From JAEUIV01 sp033763795 (GTDB lineage: Bacteria > Planctomycetota > Phycisphaerae > Phycisphaerales > UBA1924): a stretch of 64,000 nucleotides of DNA. The first letter of the stretch is position 1; each line of letters begins with the position of its first letter. The notes under the pieces are model-generated. The model did no database searches. It had not been told where the DNA came from and saw nothing but the letters and a program-made list of their open reading frames with translations. A program made the position numbers and the translations under genes. Location: NCBI GenBank assembly GCA_033763795.1, contig JANRJV010000040.1:1-64000 (forward strand), given 5' to 3'. This document shows positions 49,917 through 59,427 of the stretch, piece by piece.

Positions 49917-50959
49917 TTGGGGACTCCCGCGAGGGCGCGCTCGACGGCCTTGCGGGCCTGTTCGAGCGGCATTGCGATCTTGGCGCCGGCGGCGTGACGA
50001 TGCCCGCCCCCGCCGAAGGTCTGCGCGAGCGCGTTGACGTCGATGACGGGGGCGCCGGGCTCCGCCGCCTTGCTGCGGAAGCTCGCCTTGGTGATGCCGC
50101 CTTCCAGTTCGTTCAGCACGGCGACGACGCGCACGGACGCGAGGGTCTGCGGCAGGTCCGTCAGCCCTCCCACTTCGTCCTGCGAGGCGCCCGTCTCGGC
50201 GACATCCCTTAGCGAGATCGACATGACGGCCGCTCGTCCGTCATCGATCAGCTCCAGGCTTGCCAGAGCGCGCTCGATGATCCGCAGGCGGCTGATGGTG
50301 TCCGCCTGCTCGATGCGCCGGTACAGACGGTTGTGATCGACCCCCGCGTCGACCAGGTCGGCGGCGAGGCGCAGCGTGGCCGAGGTCATGCTTGAATAGC
50401 GGAACCAGCCCGTATCGGTCGCGACTCCCAGGTAGAGAGGCTCTGCGATGTCCGGCGGGAAGCGGGCCGCGGAAGGGACGTTCAGAAGAAGGCCGCACAG
50501 TCGGGCCATCAGCTCGCACGTGGAGGCGGCGCGCGGCTCGACGTGGCGGAGCGCGGCGATCTCCGCGTCGCCGTGGGCGTGGTGATCGATGATCATGGTG
50601 CGCTCGCGGCGCGGCTGGAGAAACTCCCGTGCGGCGGCGAGCTGGCTCCATGATCCGGTGTCACAGATCACGACCGCGTCGGCGCTCGCGACTTCCGGCC
50701 GCTCGAAGCAGCCCTTGCCTTCGTGCAGGACGTGCGTCGGGGCTACGACGATCTCGATCCGAGGCTGCCGCGGCGCGAGATACAGCGGGGTGGCGCGGGC
50801 GCCGAGCGTGTGCAGGGTCCGGGCCAGGGCGAGGGTGGAGCCGAAGGCGTCGCCGTCGGGCTTTGAATGCGTCAGGATGACGGCCGATTGGACGGACTTC
50901 AGGCGGGCCGCGAGCTCCTCGAGCGTGCAGTTCGAGGCGTACTTTTCGGGGTCGCTCAC
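49913..50959 (-). CDS. nrnA: DHH/DHHA1 phosphoesterase, NrnA-like oligoribonuclease / pAp phosphatase
   Basis: A 348-residue cytoplasmic enzyme that degrades nanoRNA and dephosphorylates pAp. The DHH domain shows LTHSKPDGDAFGS (motif I), VICDTG (motif II), the IIDHHAHGD signature (motif III) and the DHHA1 end motif GGGGHRHAAGA. It starts with GTG at 50959, overlapping the ribF stop as GTGA, so the two are translationally coupled. The upstream open frame to 51109 is antisense-like and Arg-rich. ribF-nrnA neighbours are also known from rbfA-truB-ribF clusters. Confidence 0.92.
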   Translation of the reverse strand: MSDPEKYASNCTLEELAARLKSVQSAVILTHSKPDGDAFGSTLALARTLHTLGARATPLYLAPRQPRIEIVVAPTHVLHEGKGCFERPEVASADAVVICDTGSWSQLAAAREFLQPRRERTMIIDHHAHGDAEIAALRHVEPRAASTCELMARLCGLLLNVPSAARFPPDIAEPLYLGVATDTGWFRYSSMTSATLRLAADLVDAGVDHNRLYRRIEQADTISRLRIIERALASLELIDDGRAAVMSISLRDVAETGASQDEVGGLTDLPQTLASVRVVAVLNELEGGITKASFRSKAAEPGAPVIDVNALAQTFGGGGHRHAAGAKIAMPLEQARKAVERALAGVPK

Positions 50960-51945
50960 GCGGGCACCGCCTTGGTTTGATGCGCAGAGTGCGGGGAGGT
51001 CCGGTCGGGCTGCTCGCAGTTGCTGAGCGCTCGCGTCCGCTCGACGTCTCGACGGATCTGCTCGACGAGCAGCCCCACGCCGTCGAACTTCGCCTGATCG
51101 CGCAGCCACGACGTGAGGGTCAGGCGGAGCGACCAGCCGTACTCTTCCGCGCCGCTCCAGCCGTCTTCGAGCGGGCCCCGCCAGTCGAGGAGGTACGCCT
51201 CCACTGTGCGCGCGGGCGCGTCGAAGGTCGCGCGGGGGCCGACGTGAATGGCCGCGGGGAAGCCTCGGCCGTCGGGCAGATGCGCACGCCCTGCGTAGAC
51301 GCCGTCGGCGGGGAGGAGCACCGCGGTGCGGAGGTTCGCGGTCGGGAAGCCGATGGTCCGGCCGAGCCGGTCGCCGCGCACGACGACGCCGCTGAGCTCG
51401 TGCGGTCGTCCCAGCAGTCGGGCCGCGTCGCGCACCCGGCCGTGCTGCACCAGCCAGCGCGTCATCGTGCTCGATGCCGTCACGAGCGACTGGTCCGTCA
51501 GCTCCACAGTGACCGGATCGAGCACTGATACGTCGAAGCCGCGGGCGCGGCCCAGTTCGCGGAGAAGGTGGTTATCGCCGGCCCGGCCCTTCCCGAAGCG
51601 AAAATCCGCGCCCTCAACGATCGCCCGCGGCGCATGCTCGCTGACCACGCGTTCGATGAACGCGTCGGCGCTGAGACCCAGCAGCGCCGGAGAAGGCTCC
51701 AGGCGCACGACGCGATCCGCCCCGGCGGCGCGCAGCAACTGCTCGCGCCGGTCGAACTCGGTGAGCGTCGGGGGCGCGTGCTGCGGGGCGAGCGTCGCGA
51801 TCGGGTTGGGGTGAAAGGCGAGCGCGACCACACGGCCGCCGCCCTCGACGGATCCCGCGAGCCGCCGCGCCTCGGCGAGCAACGCCTGATGCCCGCGATG
51901 CACGCCGTCGAATGTTCCGATGGTGATGACCGTCGATCGAGCCAT
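50956..51945 (-). CDS. ribF: Bifunctional riboflavin kinase / FAD synthetase
   Basis: A 329-residue enzyme that makes FMN and then FAD from riboflavin. The nucleotidyltransferase domain opens VITIGTFDGVHRGHQALL. The kinase domain has LGRTIGFPTANL and GVYAGRAHLPDGRGFPAAIHVGPR. The length and layout fit RibF. The ATG at 51945 has a GATACT-like -10 about 13 bases before it, so the leader would be very short. It leads an operon with nrnA and the DPPY methyltransferase. Confidence 0.95.
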   Translation of the reverse strand: MARSTVITIGTFDGVHRGHQALLAEARRLAGSVEGGGRVVALAFHPNPIATLAPQHAPPTLTEFDRREQLLRAAGADRVVRLEPSPALLGLSADAFIERVVSEHAPRAIVEGADFRFGKGRAGDNHLLRELGRARGFDVSVLDPVTVELTDQSLVTASSTMTRWLVQHGRVRDAARLLGRPHELSGVVVRGDRLGRTIGFPTANLRTAVLLPADGVYAGRAHLPDGRGFPAAIHVGPRATFDAPARTVEAYLLDWRGPLEDGWSGAEEYGWSLRLTLTSWLRDQAKFDGVGLLVEQIRRDVERTRALSNCEQPDRTSPHSAHQTKAVPA

Positions 51946-52021
51946 TTTGCAGGGGAAGAGTATCCGGGAGAAGCCCGGGGCGCGCGGTCCGCCTCGACGG
52001 GTCCGTGGAATCGGCGGGCCG

Positions 52022-52029
52022 TAGAGTAT
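52022..52029 (+). promoter_or_regulatory. -10-like element of a possibly leaderless promoter
   Basis: TAGAGTAT lies six to eight bases before the ATG of mqnB, without a Shine-Dalgarno. No good -35 is visible. Confidence 0.3.
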
Positions 52030-52035
52030 GGGCTC

Positions 52036-52767
52036 ATGACCGGCGCATCCGAAGGCAACGGGGGGTCGCGCACGCTGCTGGCTGTGGCAGCGCCGAAAGA
52101 GGTCGATGCTGTGCTGGCAGGCTTGGGAAAGCCGCGCGGCGAGGGCAACAGCGTCCAGGACTGGCGGCCCCGCCGACTCGACGCGCGGTTCGATCTGCTC
52201 ATCACGGGCGTGGGAAAAGCCAACGCGGCGGCGGCGATGGCCCGGGCGTGCTCGCTCGGCGGGCCTTGGTCGCGCGTCATCAACATCGGGATCGTCGGAG
52301 CGCTGCCCGGTTCGGAGCTGGAGGTCGGAGCCGTCGTTGACGCAGACGTCGCGGCGTACGCGGACGAGGGATCGCTGGACCCGGCGGGGTTCACGGACCT
52401 TGCGAGCATGGGGTTCGGTCCGCTGGCGGACATCTGCGGCCCCGGAAGCGGGGCGGATCGCATGCGGATCGAGCTCGCGCCCCTGGCGAGAATCCCTGGC
52501 GCCGTGCGCGGCGGCGTGGCGACGGTTTCGACCTGTTCCGGGGTGGATGCGCTGGCGAGCGAGGTCGCCCGGCGGACCGGATGCATCGTTGAGGACATGG
52601 AGCTCGCCGCGCTGGCGTTCACGCTGAAGCGACTGAGCCCGGCGACGCCATGCTCCGCGATCAAGGTGGTGAGTAACCAGACCGGCGATGAGGCGCGCCG
52701 TTCGTGGGATCTGCCCCGGTCATTGAAAGCGCTGACTCTCGCAGCGGCGCCTCTCCGGGCTTCATGA
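52036..52767 (+). CDS. mqnB: Futalosine hydrolase
   Basis: A 243-residue nucleosidase of the PNP/MTAN fold that splits futalosine to dehypoxanthine futalosine and hypoxanthine, the second step of the futalosine route to menaquinone. Family features are TGVGKANAAAAMARA, NIGIVGALPGSELEVGAVVDADV, AAYADEGSLDPAGFTDL and the C-terminal EDMELAALAFTL. The ATG at 52036 is chosen because the protein-like sequence begins there; the frame is open far upstream only against ribF. It implies a menaquinone-based respiratory chain. No other mqn gene is in this window. Confidence 0.88.
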   Translation: MTGASEGNGGSRTLLAVAAPKEVDAVLAGLGKPRGEGNSVQDWRPRRLDARFDLLITGVGKANAAAAMARACSLGGPWSRVINIGIVGALPGSELEVGAVVDADVAAYADEGSLDPAGFTDLASMGFGPLADICGPGSGADRMRIELAPLARIPGAVRGGVATVSTCSGVDALASEVARRTGCIVEDMELAALAFTLKRLSPATPCSAIKVVSNQTGDEARRSWDLPRSLKALTLAAAPLRAS

Positions 52768-52945
52768 CCCGATAGGTCCGGGAAACGTCTTCGCTCCTCG
52801 GATCAGGACGCCCAACCGTCCCGATCGTGCGGCGGGGGCCGACCTGCTCGGGCCGCGTGCTGAAGGGCTGCGCGGCTTGCTCCGATGACGGATCGGGGAG
52901 CAATTCGGGCCGAGACGGCGGGCGGCCCGCACTGGAGCACTACCG

Positions 52946-54067
52946 ATGCTGTTCTCGGCGAGGAAGTCTGGGGCCGGGCCGATCGCCGTTGATTTCGGCG
53001 TTGCACAGTTGAAGGTGCTGCAGTTGTCGTCCCCGGCGGACGGCTCGAAGCCGCAGGTTATCGCGGCTTTCGCGCGCCCGACGCCCCCCGAGCTGGCGAA
53101 CTCGCCCTCGCAGCGCCTCGACCATCAGTCGCAGCAGCTCACGGAGATCCTCAAGTCGGGTTCGTTCAAGGGCCGGCGGGCGGTGTGCTCAGTTTCGTCG
53201 GCGTACACCTTTGTGCAGCATGTGCAGGTCGTCCGCGGCGACGCCCGATCGCTGGAGCCGGCGGTCGCGGGGGAAGTCCGGACTCTCACGGGCCGCGAAC
53301 CAACGCAGTTCATCGTGCGCCATGCGGAGGTGTGCGACGTCGCCCGCGGCGGCGCCAAGAAAACAGAAGTGATCTGCTTCGCCATGCCGCGCGAAGCGGT
53401 TCTGGCGCACCTGCACGCCCTGCGACGCTGCAAGCTGGACGCGGTCGGGGTTCACTGCGAGCACCTGGCGATGGTCAGGGGAGTTGAGCGCTTCGCCAAG
53501 ACGGGCGAAGCGCCGACGCTGATCGTGGACCTCGGGTACGCGACCACGAAGATCGCCGTGACGCACGGAACCGCGCTCCGGCTCGCCAAGACGCTGCCCG
53601 TGGGGGGACGCGATCTGCTCCGCAAGGAATCGGGAGCGGGCGACGAGGGGGCCTCCGCGTCGGCGTCCGAGCGACGCGGCCTGCGCGCCCAGCTGCAGGC
53701 GATCGAGAGCGCCATGTCCGACACGGGCACCGCGCTCGCCGTCGCGGCTCCGCCTGTCGCCGCGGCCTCGATCGACCCGGCGGCGCTCGAGGCGCTGGCG
53801 GACGAGATCGCTCAGTGCGTGCGTTACCACGGCGCTCTCTTCCCCGACAAGAAGCTCGAGCGGGCGCTGTTCGTGGGCGGCGAGGCGGCGCGCCTGGACG
53901 TCTGCAAGCGGCTGGCGCGGGCCGCCGGTGCGCCGGCGCAGGTGGCCGACCCGCTGGCGGCGCTGGGCCGCGAGGCCGGCGCACGGACCGACGGGATCGC
54001 GCCGGGCAAACCGTCACCCGGCTGGGCGGTCGCGCTCGGGCTGGGATTTCTCCCGGTCGAGAGCTGA
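52946..54067 (+). CDS. pilM: Type IV pilus assembly protein PilM (actin-like)
   Basis: A 373-residue actin-fold ATPase-like protein on the cytoplasmic side. The N-terminal phosphate-loop-like VDFGVAQLKVLQL, CSVSSAYTFVQHV, the second phosphate element TLIVDLGYATTKIAVTHG near 200 and LFVGGEAARLDV near the end fit PilM/GspL-N. It begins GGAG-spaced at 52946. PilN, PilO, a PilP-like protein and a PilB/GspE ATPase follow in one operon, with ATGA or larger overlaps after pilN. Confidence 0.85.
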   Translation: MLFSARKSGAGPIAVDFGVAQLKVLQLSSPADGSKPQVIAAFARPTPPELANSPSQRLDHQSQQLTEILKSGSFKGRRAVCSVSSAYTFVQHVQVVRGDARSLEPAVAGEVRTLTGREPTQFIVRHAEVCDVARGGAKKTEVICFAMPREAVLAHLHALRRCKLDAVGVHCEHLAMVRGVERFAKTGEAPTLIVDLGYATTKIAVTHGTALRLAKTLPVGGRDLLRKESGAGDEGASASASERRGLRAQLQAIESAMSDTGTALAVAAPPVAAASIDPAALEALADEIAQCVRYHGALFPDKKLERALFVGGEAARLDVCKRLARAAGAPAQVADPLAALGREAGARTDGIAPGKPSPGWAVALGLGFLPVES

Positions 54068-54102
54068 GTCGAGATTTTTGCGACGCAAGGGAGCCACCAC
54101 TC

Positions 54103-54915
54103 ATGCTGGGAATGGGCCGCGAGCACAAGGCGATCGACCGCAGCTTCCTCCCCGAGGACTATCTGGAGCGTCGCGCTGATCGCCGCACGAATCTGCTCGC
54201 GCTCACGCTGTTCTGCGTGGTGAGCGCGGGGGTCGTCGGCGCGTTCCTGGTGACGAACCGTCAGTGGCGCGACGTCAAGCGGTATCAGGAAGCGATAAAC
54301 GTCCGCTATGCGCAGGCCGCCAAGGACATCGAGCAGCTCAAGCAGCTCGAGAAGCAGAAGGAGGAGCTGCTTCAGAAAGCCGAGCTCACCACGGCGCTGA
54401 TCGAGCGGGTGCCCCGGACGATCCTGCTGGCGGACCTGGTGAACCGCATGCCGCTGGACGTGACGCTCCTGGAGCTGGAGCTCAAGAGCACGAAGGTGGT
54501 GGAGACGCCGCCCGCGCCCGATCCGCGGGCCGCCAAGAAGGACGAGAAGAAGGGCAAGGCTTCCCGGGCCGCGCCGGCCGAGAAGCAGGCCGCCGACGCG
54601 CCGGTGGCGCCGCCGCGGTACCAGACGAAGGTCGTGATGGTCGGCGTCACGCGGACGCACAACTCCGTCGCGCGGTACGTCGCGTCGCTCCAGCAGTCGG
54701 GCCTGCTGGCGGGCGTCGAGCTGAAGTTCAGCGAGAAGACGATCATCGAGGAGAACGAGATGAACCGCTTCCGGATCGAAGCCGAGATCCGCCCCGACAC
54801 CGACGCCCGGCGCGTCGAGCCCGCGCGGGCGGCGCGGATCGCGCTCGACGCCTTCGGCTCGCAGGCTCACCCGACGGTCGCCGCACCGACCGAGGAGAAG
54901 GGAGATGATCAATGA
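54103..54915 (+). CDS. pilN: PilN-like inner-membrane pilus assembly protein
   Basis: A 270-residue bitopic protein. The cytoplasmic N-terminus (DRSFLPEDYLERRADRRTN), which resembles the PilM-binding region of PilN, precedes a transmembrane helix at about 31-50 (LLALTLFCVVSAGVVGAFLV). The periplasmic part opens with a coiled coil (YAQAAKDIEQLKQLEKQKEEL) and has a ferredoxin-like end. A Lys/Ala-rich insert of about 30 residues lies in the middle. GGGAG is nine bases before the ATG. It sits between pilM and pilO (ATGA overlap). Confidence 0.85.
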   Translation: MLGMGREHKAIDRSFLPEDYLERRADRRTNLLALTLFCVVSAGVVGAFLVTNRQWRDVKRYQEAINVRYAQAAKDIEQLKQLEKQKEELLQKAELTTALIERVPRTILLADLVNRMPLDVTLLELELKSTKVVETPPAPDPRAAKKDEKKGKASRAAPAEKQAADAPVAPPRYQTKVVMVGVTRTHNSVARYVASLQQSGLLAGVELKFSEKTIIEENEMNRFRIEAEIRPDTDARRVEPARAARIALDAFGSQAHPTVAAPTEEKGDDQ

Positions 54916-55469
54916 ACGTCGGTCTCCGTGAGCTGCTCTTTCTTGCGGTGCTGCTGGCGATGCCGATCTGCTCGTACGTCTTCGTGTTCAGGCCTCAGAA
55001 CGCCGACATCAGGACGGCGCGGGGTGAGATCGAGCACAAGCAGCAGGTGCTCGAGAAGCTCGCCGTCGCGACGGCCCGCAACTCGGACCTGCGCGAGATC
55101 AACCAGCAGATCGCCGAGGGCATCTCCAAGGTCGAGCAGCGGCTGCCCGACAACAAGGAAGTGGAGGTCATCCTGGAGCAGGTCGCCACGCTCGCGCGCG
55201 ACGAGAGCCTCGCGCTGCCCAAGGTTCGCTCGGCCTCGCCTGTCGCCGCGACGCGCTACATGGAGCAGCCCCTGGAGATGACGATCTCTGGCGACTTCGA
55301 CCGCTTCTACGAGTTCCTCCTCAAGGTCGAGGAACTCGACCGCATCACGCGGATGCCCGAGCTGAAGATCCGCAAGCTCAACGAGGTCGACGGGGCCATC
55401 GAGGCCTCGTTCACGCTGAGCATCTACTTCCAGCCCGGCGCTCAGCCTTCGGAGGGCACCAAGCAATGA
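54912..55469 (+). CDS. pilO: PilO-like inner-membrane pilus assembly protein
   Basis: A 185-residue bitopic protein. An N-terminal helix (ELLFLAVLLAMPICSYVFVF) precedes a coiled coil (HKQQVLEKLAVATARNSDLREI), which leads to the periplasmic ferredoxin-like fold (MEQPLEMTISGDFDRFYEFLLKVEEL). It pairs with PilN in the inner-membrane alignment complex. ATGA overlaps join it to both neighbours. Confidence 0.85.
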   Translation: MNVGLRELLFLAVLLAMPICSYVFVFRPQNADIRTARGEIEHKQQVLEKLAVATARNSDLREINQQIAEGISKVEQRLPDNKEVEVILEQVATLARDESLALPKVRSASPVAATRYMEQPLEMTISGDFDRFYEFLLKVEELDRITRMPELKIRKLNEVDGAIEASFTLSIYFQPGAQPSEGTKQ

Positions 55470-56197
55470 GCCTGCGCATCCCGCCGCCACCCGCTCTCGA
55501 CGGCGCTTCGCCCGCGGAGGGCGCACCCGAGGAGAATTCCCCGCTGGCGACGCCGTTCGCCGCCGGTCCGGGCGGCTTCGTGCTCTCGGACGAGATGGAG
55601 CCCAAGGCCAGCCGCTTCTCGTGGCACGCCGTGCTGCTGGGCGTGCTGGTCGTCGGGGCCGCGCTGCTCCTGGGCATGCGCAAGCTGGGCATGGGGCCCA
55701 AGCTCGATCTGCTGGCGGTGCAGATCGACTACCCGCTCGACGCGCAGGGCGCGCCCGTGACGCAGGATCACTCTCGCGTGCTGGAAGACCTGCGGACGGG
55801 CGGGACGGTCGAGCGCGTTCCCTTGGAGAACGTGCAGACGAATCCGTTCGCCTGGCGCTCGCTGATTCAGGACACCAAGCCCAAGGCTGCCGAGGTCGAT
55901 CCCGCGGAGCTGACGCGCCGCGAGCGTGAGAACCGCCGACGGATGATCGCGGAAGAGGCGGGCAAGCTGACGCTCAACGGCGTGATGGCGGGGCGCGTGC
56001 CGATCGCGCGCATCTCCGGGCAGACCGTGCGCGTGGGCGACATGGTGGGCGAGTTCTTCCGCGTGAAGTCGATCACGGGCCGCGAGGTTCAGCTGGAGTC
56101 CGAGGGAGAGGTGTTCGTGCTCGGCCTGTCGGTGCCCGAGCCGGGAAGTGCAGGAGGACCGAATGGCCAAGGTGGATCTCGACGCCCTGCTCAATGA
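55466..56197 (+). CDS. PilP/GspC-like protein of the pilus operon
   Basis: A 243-residue protein not confidently assigned by sequence. The cytoplasmic N-terminus of about 50 residues is Pro/Ala-rich. It has one membrane helix (AVLLGVLVVGAALLLGMRKLGM) and a periplasmic part ending ARISGQTVRVGDMVGEFFRVKSITGREVQLESEGEVFVLGLS, which has the fold signature of PilP/GspC HR domains that contact secretins. Its place after pilO is where pilP lies in other operons. It overlaps pilO by ATGA and the ATPase gene by 35 bases. Confidence 0.65.
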   Translation: MSLRIPPPPALDGASPAEGAPEENSPLATPFAAGPGGFVLSDEMEPKASRFSWHAVLLGVLVVGAALLLGMRKLGMGPKLDLLAVQIDYPLDAQGAPVTQDHSRVLEDLRTGGTVERVPLENVQTNPFAWRSLIQDTKPKAAEVDPAELTRRERENRRRMIAEEAGKLTLNGVMAGRVPIARISGQTVRVGDMVGEFFRVKSITGREVQLESEGEVFVLGLSVPEPGSAGGPNGQGGSRRPAQ

Positions 56198-58277
56198 GCT
56201 CGGGCTGCGGAAGAACGACCGGGCGGCGGCGGCTCCTCCCGAGGCGCCGACCCCGTCGCCCGGCCGCGGTGCGCTCCCCGCGATGCCGGGCTCGACTCCG
56301 CCCATTGAGAACATGCCGGCGGGCGAGCCCGGTCTGATCTCGCTGGACGACCTCGACGAGCTCGCCCGCACCGGCGCGACCATCAGCCCGCGCAGCGACG
56401 AGGAAGCGAATGCGCCGAGCACACCCGCCGCCGACCCGAGCACGCCGAGCGCTCCCGACGCGTCCGCATTTGAGCAGGACACCGATCGATTCCAGACAGA
56501 GGCGCTCGCGACGGCCGACATCGCGGGCGCCGCGGGCTTCTCGGCCGACGACCAGGACTGCGAGGAACAGGCGAAGGATCTCCGCACGCTCGTCCTTGAG
56601 TCGGGCCTGCTGACCGCCAAGCAGCTCAGCGCCGCTGAGACCATCATCAAGCAGTCCCCCGGCACACGCCTGATGGACATCCTGCTGGAGCAGGGAGCGG
56701 ACGAGGCGAAGCTCTTCGAGGCGCTCGCGCGTTCGCTGCGCATGCCGTTCACGCGGTTGCCGGGCGGGCCCGGTTCCGATCAGGCGTACGACGACCGGCT
56801 CGTGCAGCGCCTGACGCCCGAGTTCTGCAAGACGAACCTGCTTCTGCCGCTGGTCGGCGACGCGGGGCGCACCGCCATCGCCACGGCGCGCCCGGACGAC
56901 GTCTTCCTCATCGACGAGGTGAAGCTGCGTCTGGGCGGCAAGCCCGTGCGCGTCGTCGTGACGCCCACGTCGGACCTGCTGGCGATCCTCACGCCGCTGA
57001 CGGCCCCCGCGGAGGAGGACGTCAACGTCGACGAGATCCTCAGCGACGTCGAGGAGGACGACGTCCGCGTCGAGAAGACCGAGACCGCCGACATCGACCT
57101 GGAGAAGGAGGCGCAGGGCTCGCCGGTCATCCGCTACGTCAACTACATCATCCAGAACGCGTCCAAGGAGGGCGCCAGCGACATCCACATCGAGCCCGGC
57201 GACAAGACTCTGAAGGTGCGCTTCCGCATCGACGGAGAGCTGTTCGAGTCGCTTCACCCGCCGGCCAAGATGGCCGCCGCGATCATCTCGCGCCTCAAGA
57301 TCATGGCGAACCTCGACATCTCGGAGCGCCGGCTCCCGCAGGACGGCCGGATCCGCTGCACCGTCCAGAACCGCAAGCTCGACCTCCGCATGTCGACGAT
57401 CCCCACGACGTACGGCGAGAAGGTCGTGCTCCGCATTTTGGACACACGGTCGATCAACGTGGACCTCGACCACCTGGGCTTCGACGAGAACACGCTGACC
57501 ATCTGGAAGAACCAGATCGAGCAGCCGCACGGCATCGTGCTCGTCACCGGGCCCACGGGCTCGGGAAAGACGACCACGCTCTACGCGTCCCTCCGGGCGA
57601 TGGACAAGAAGAGCCAGAACATCTCCACCGTCGAGGACCCCGTCGAGTACCACCTCGACGGCATCACGCAGACGCAGACGCACGAGAAGATCGGCATGAC
57701 CTTCGCGCGGGCGCTCAAGGCGCTCCTCCGCCAGGACCCCGACGTCATCCTGCTGGGCGAGATCCGCGATCAGGAAACGGCTCACACGGCGGTGCAGGCG
57801 GCACTGACGGGCCACCTCGTGCTCTCGACGCTGCACACCAACGACGCGCCCAGCTCGATCACGCGCCTGGTCAACATCGGGCTCGAGCCGTTCCTGCTGG
57901 GGGCCGCGGTGAACGCCTGCCTCGCCCAGCGACTGGTCCGCAGGATCTGCTCGCAGTGCAAGCGGCCCGCGGTTTTCACCGAGGAAATGCGCGAGTTCAT
58001 CGAGACGCAGGGCATGAACCCCGACGAGCTGCTCGAAGGCGAGGGCTGCCCCAAGTGCAGATCGACCGGGCATCAGGGCCGGCTCGGCATCTATGAACTG
58101 CTCGTCGTCGACGACCACCTGCGCGACGTCATTGCGCGTAACCCGAACGTGTCGGAGTTCCGGCGCATGTGCGTGGAGCGCGGCATGGTCTCGCTCCGCC
58201 AGGACGGGTTCGTGAAGGTCGCGCGCGGCGCTACGACGGTGCAGGAGATCATCAGGGCGACCGAGTCCGCGGCGTGA
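56163..58277 (+). CDS. PilB/GspE family secretion ATPase
   Basis: A 704-residue hexameric ATPase that drives pilus extension or type II secretion. An N-terminal MshEN-like domain lies at about 140-200 (LRTLVLESGLLTAKQLSAAETI, GTRLMDILLEQGADEAKLFEALA). The catalytic core has Walker A TGPTGSGKTTTLYASLR, the Asp box and Walker B VILLGEIRDQETA, and the zinc-binding CSQCKRP ... CPKCRST loop. ATG at 56163 is preferred over GTG at 56148 because AGGAGG is spaced just before it. Whether it serves the PilMNO operon or the convergent gsp operon, or both, cannot be decided. Confidence 0.92.
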   Translation: MAKVDLDALLNELGLRKNDRAAAAPPEAPTPSPGRGALPAMPGSTPPIENMPAGEPGLISLDDLDELARTGATISPRSDEEANAPSTPAADPSTPSAPDASAFEQDTDRFQTEALATADIAGAAGFSADDQDCEEQAKDLRTLVLESGLLTAKQLSAAETIIKQSPGTRLMDILLEQGADEAKLFEALARSLRMPFTRLPGGPGSDQAYDDRLVQRLTPEFCKTNLLLPLVGDAGRTAIATARPDDVFLIDEVKLRLGGKPVRVVVTPTSDLLAILTPLTAPAEEDVNVDEILSDVEEDDVRVEKTETADIDLEKEAQGSPVIRYVNYIIQNASKEGASDIHIEPGDKTLKVRFRIDGELFESLHPPAKMAAAIISRLKIMANLDISERRLPQDGRIRCTVQNRKLDLRMSTIPTTYGEKVVLRILDTRSINVDLDHLGFDENTLTIWKNQIEQPHGIVLVTGPTGSGKTTTLYASLRAMDKKSQNISTVEDPVEYHLDGITQTQTHEKIGMTFARALKALLRQDPDVILLGEIRDQETAHTAVQAALTGHLVLSTLHTNDAPSSITRLVNIGLEPFLLGAAVNACLAQRLVRRICSQCKRPAVFTEEMREFIETQGMNPDELLEGEGCPKCRSTGHQGRLGIYELLVVDDHLRDVIARNPNVSEFRRMCVERGMVSLRQDGFVKVARGATTVQEIIRATESAA

Positions 58278-58302
58278 GGCCGCGCGTCGTCACCCGCCTA
58301 AT

Positions 58303-59427
58303 TCAGCGAGGATCAGCCCGGGACGGCGCCTGGTCCGTCGAAGGAGTTGTCGGCGGCGCCGGCGGCGCGGCGGTCGGCGCTTCCTGTCCATCGCCCGGCG
58401 TCTCGCGCAGCATGCGGGCGATCGCCTCCAGCCCGGGCGGCGGCGGACGCTTCTTGCGATTCTTCGGGTCCGTGGCCGCCTTCACACGCGCGGCGTCGGC
58501 CGCCGCGTTCGCAGACGCCTGCTCGATCGCCTCGAGTTCCTTGAACGCCCGGACTTCCTCGGGCGGCATCGACGCGAGCCGCAGCAGTCGCCGGACAAGA
58601 TCTTCGGCGACGCCGGCGGTGCGGAGATCCGCAGCCGCCTCGTCAGCGGTGCGCGAAACAATCTGCGGCAGCGCTTCGTCCCCCTGCGCCGCCACTGCCG
58701 GACTCGACGCGGAAGACGCGAAAGTCGCCGCGCCGCCCGCCGGGTACATCTGCAGCGCCGCGTTCACACCCCCGCGACCAAGAATCACCGAGCCGCCGGG
58801 AACGTCGATTTCAACAACCTTCCACTCGGCCTGCGGATACTTGTCATCCGTGAAGGAGTCTCCGATTCGGAACGGCTCGGACTTCAGCGGATTCGGGCCC
58901 GAATGCACACGGCTGATCATCGCGACCGCTTCACGCCGCGGCGAGACGTACACGCCGCGGAGCGCCAGCCCGGCCAGCGCTTCCTTCACATCGTTCGGCA
59001 GCGCGTCGCGATGCGTGACAACGATCGACGTCCCGGGCACCGGGATCGGCGGCGCGGTCGAGCCCGCGGCGCCCGTCGAGCCCGCGCCGGCGGAGGATGG
59101 CCCGTCCGGCGCTGTCGGCACCGTCCAGTTCTCACGCCGCGCGTCGAAAGCATTGTCCGTCCCCAGCAGCGCGAGGCGTTCGCGCCGGGCCTGCATGTCG
59201 ACCGCGTCGGCCCGGATCTCACGGGGCTCGGGGATCTCAACAGCGGACGGGGGCGCGCCCCCCGGCAGAGGGCGCACAAGCGTGAACACGAACAGGCCTG
59301 CGGCCACGATCAGCAGCGCTGTTGCCGCGCGCATCCCCCACGTGGCCGCGTCCGCCCCGCGCACGCCCGCGGGCGCTCGCCGGGCGCGGGGGATCGTCTG
59401 CCAGGATTGATCGTGCGGCGTGCTCAT
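58303..59427 (-). CDS. gspC: GspC-like type II secretion protein
   Basis: A 374-residue bitopic protein. It has a transmembrane helix at about 31-51 (GMRAATALLIVAAGLFVFTLV). The periplasmic domain has a PilP/GspC homology-region pattern (SEPFRIGDSFTDDKYPQAEWKVVEIDVPGGSVILGRGGVNAAL) at about 175-215. A helical, Arg/Ala-rich C-terminal half includes a Pro-rich end. GspC links the inner-membrane platform to the secretin. It is the last gene of the gsp operon, its ATG overlapping the gspM stop (ATGA). The assignment rests on the motif and operon place. Confidence 0.65.
   Translation of the reverse strand: MSTPHDQSWQTIPRARRAPAGVRGADAATWGMRAATALLIVAAGLFVFTLVRPLPGGAPPSAVEIPEPREIRADAVDMQARRERLALLGTDNAFDARRENWTVPTAPDGPSSAGAGSTGAAGSTAPPIPVPGTSIVVTHRDALPNDVKEALAGLALRGVYVSPRREAVAMISRVHSGPNPLKSEPFRIGDSFTDDKYPQAEWKVVEIDVPGGSVILGRGGVNAALQMYPAGGAATFASSASSPAVAAQGDEALPQIVSRTADEAAADLRTAGVAEDLVRRLLRLASMPPEEVRAFKELEAIEQASANAAADAARVKAATDPKNRKKRPPPPGLEAIARMLRETPGDGQEAPTAAPPAPPTTPSTDQAPSRADPR

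Noticed and set aside
56073..58118. 681-residue minus-strand frame
   Set aside because: Antisense to the secretion ATPase, with no motif of its own.
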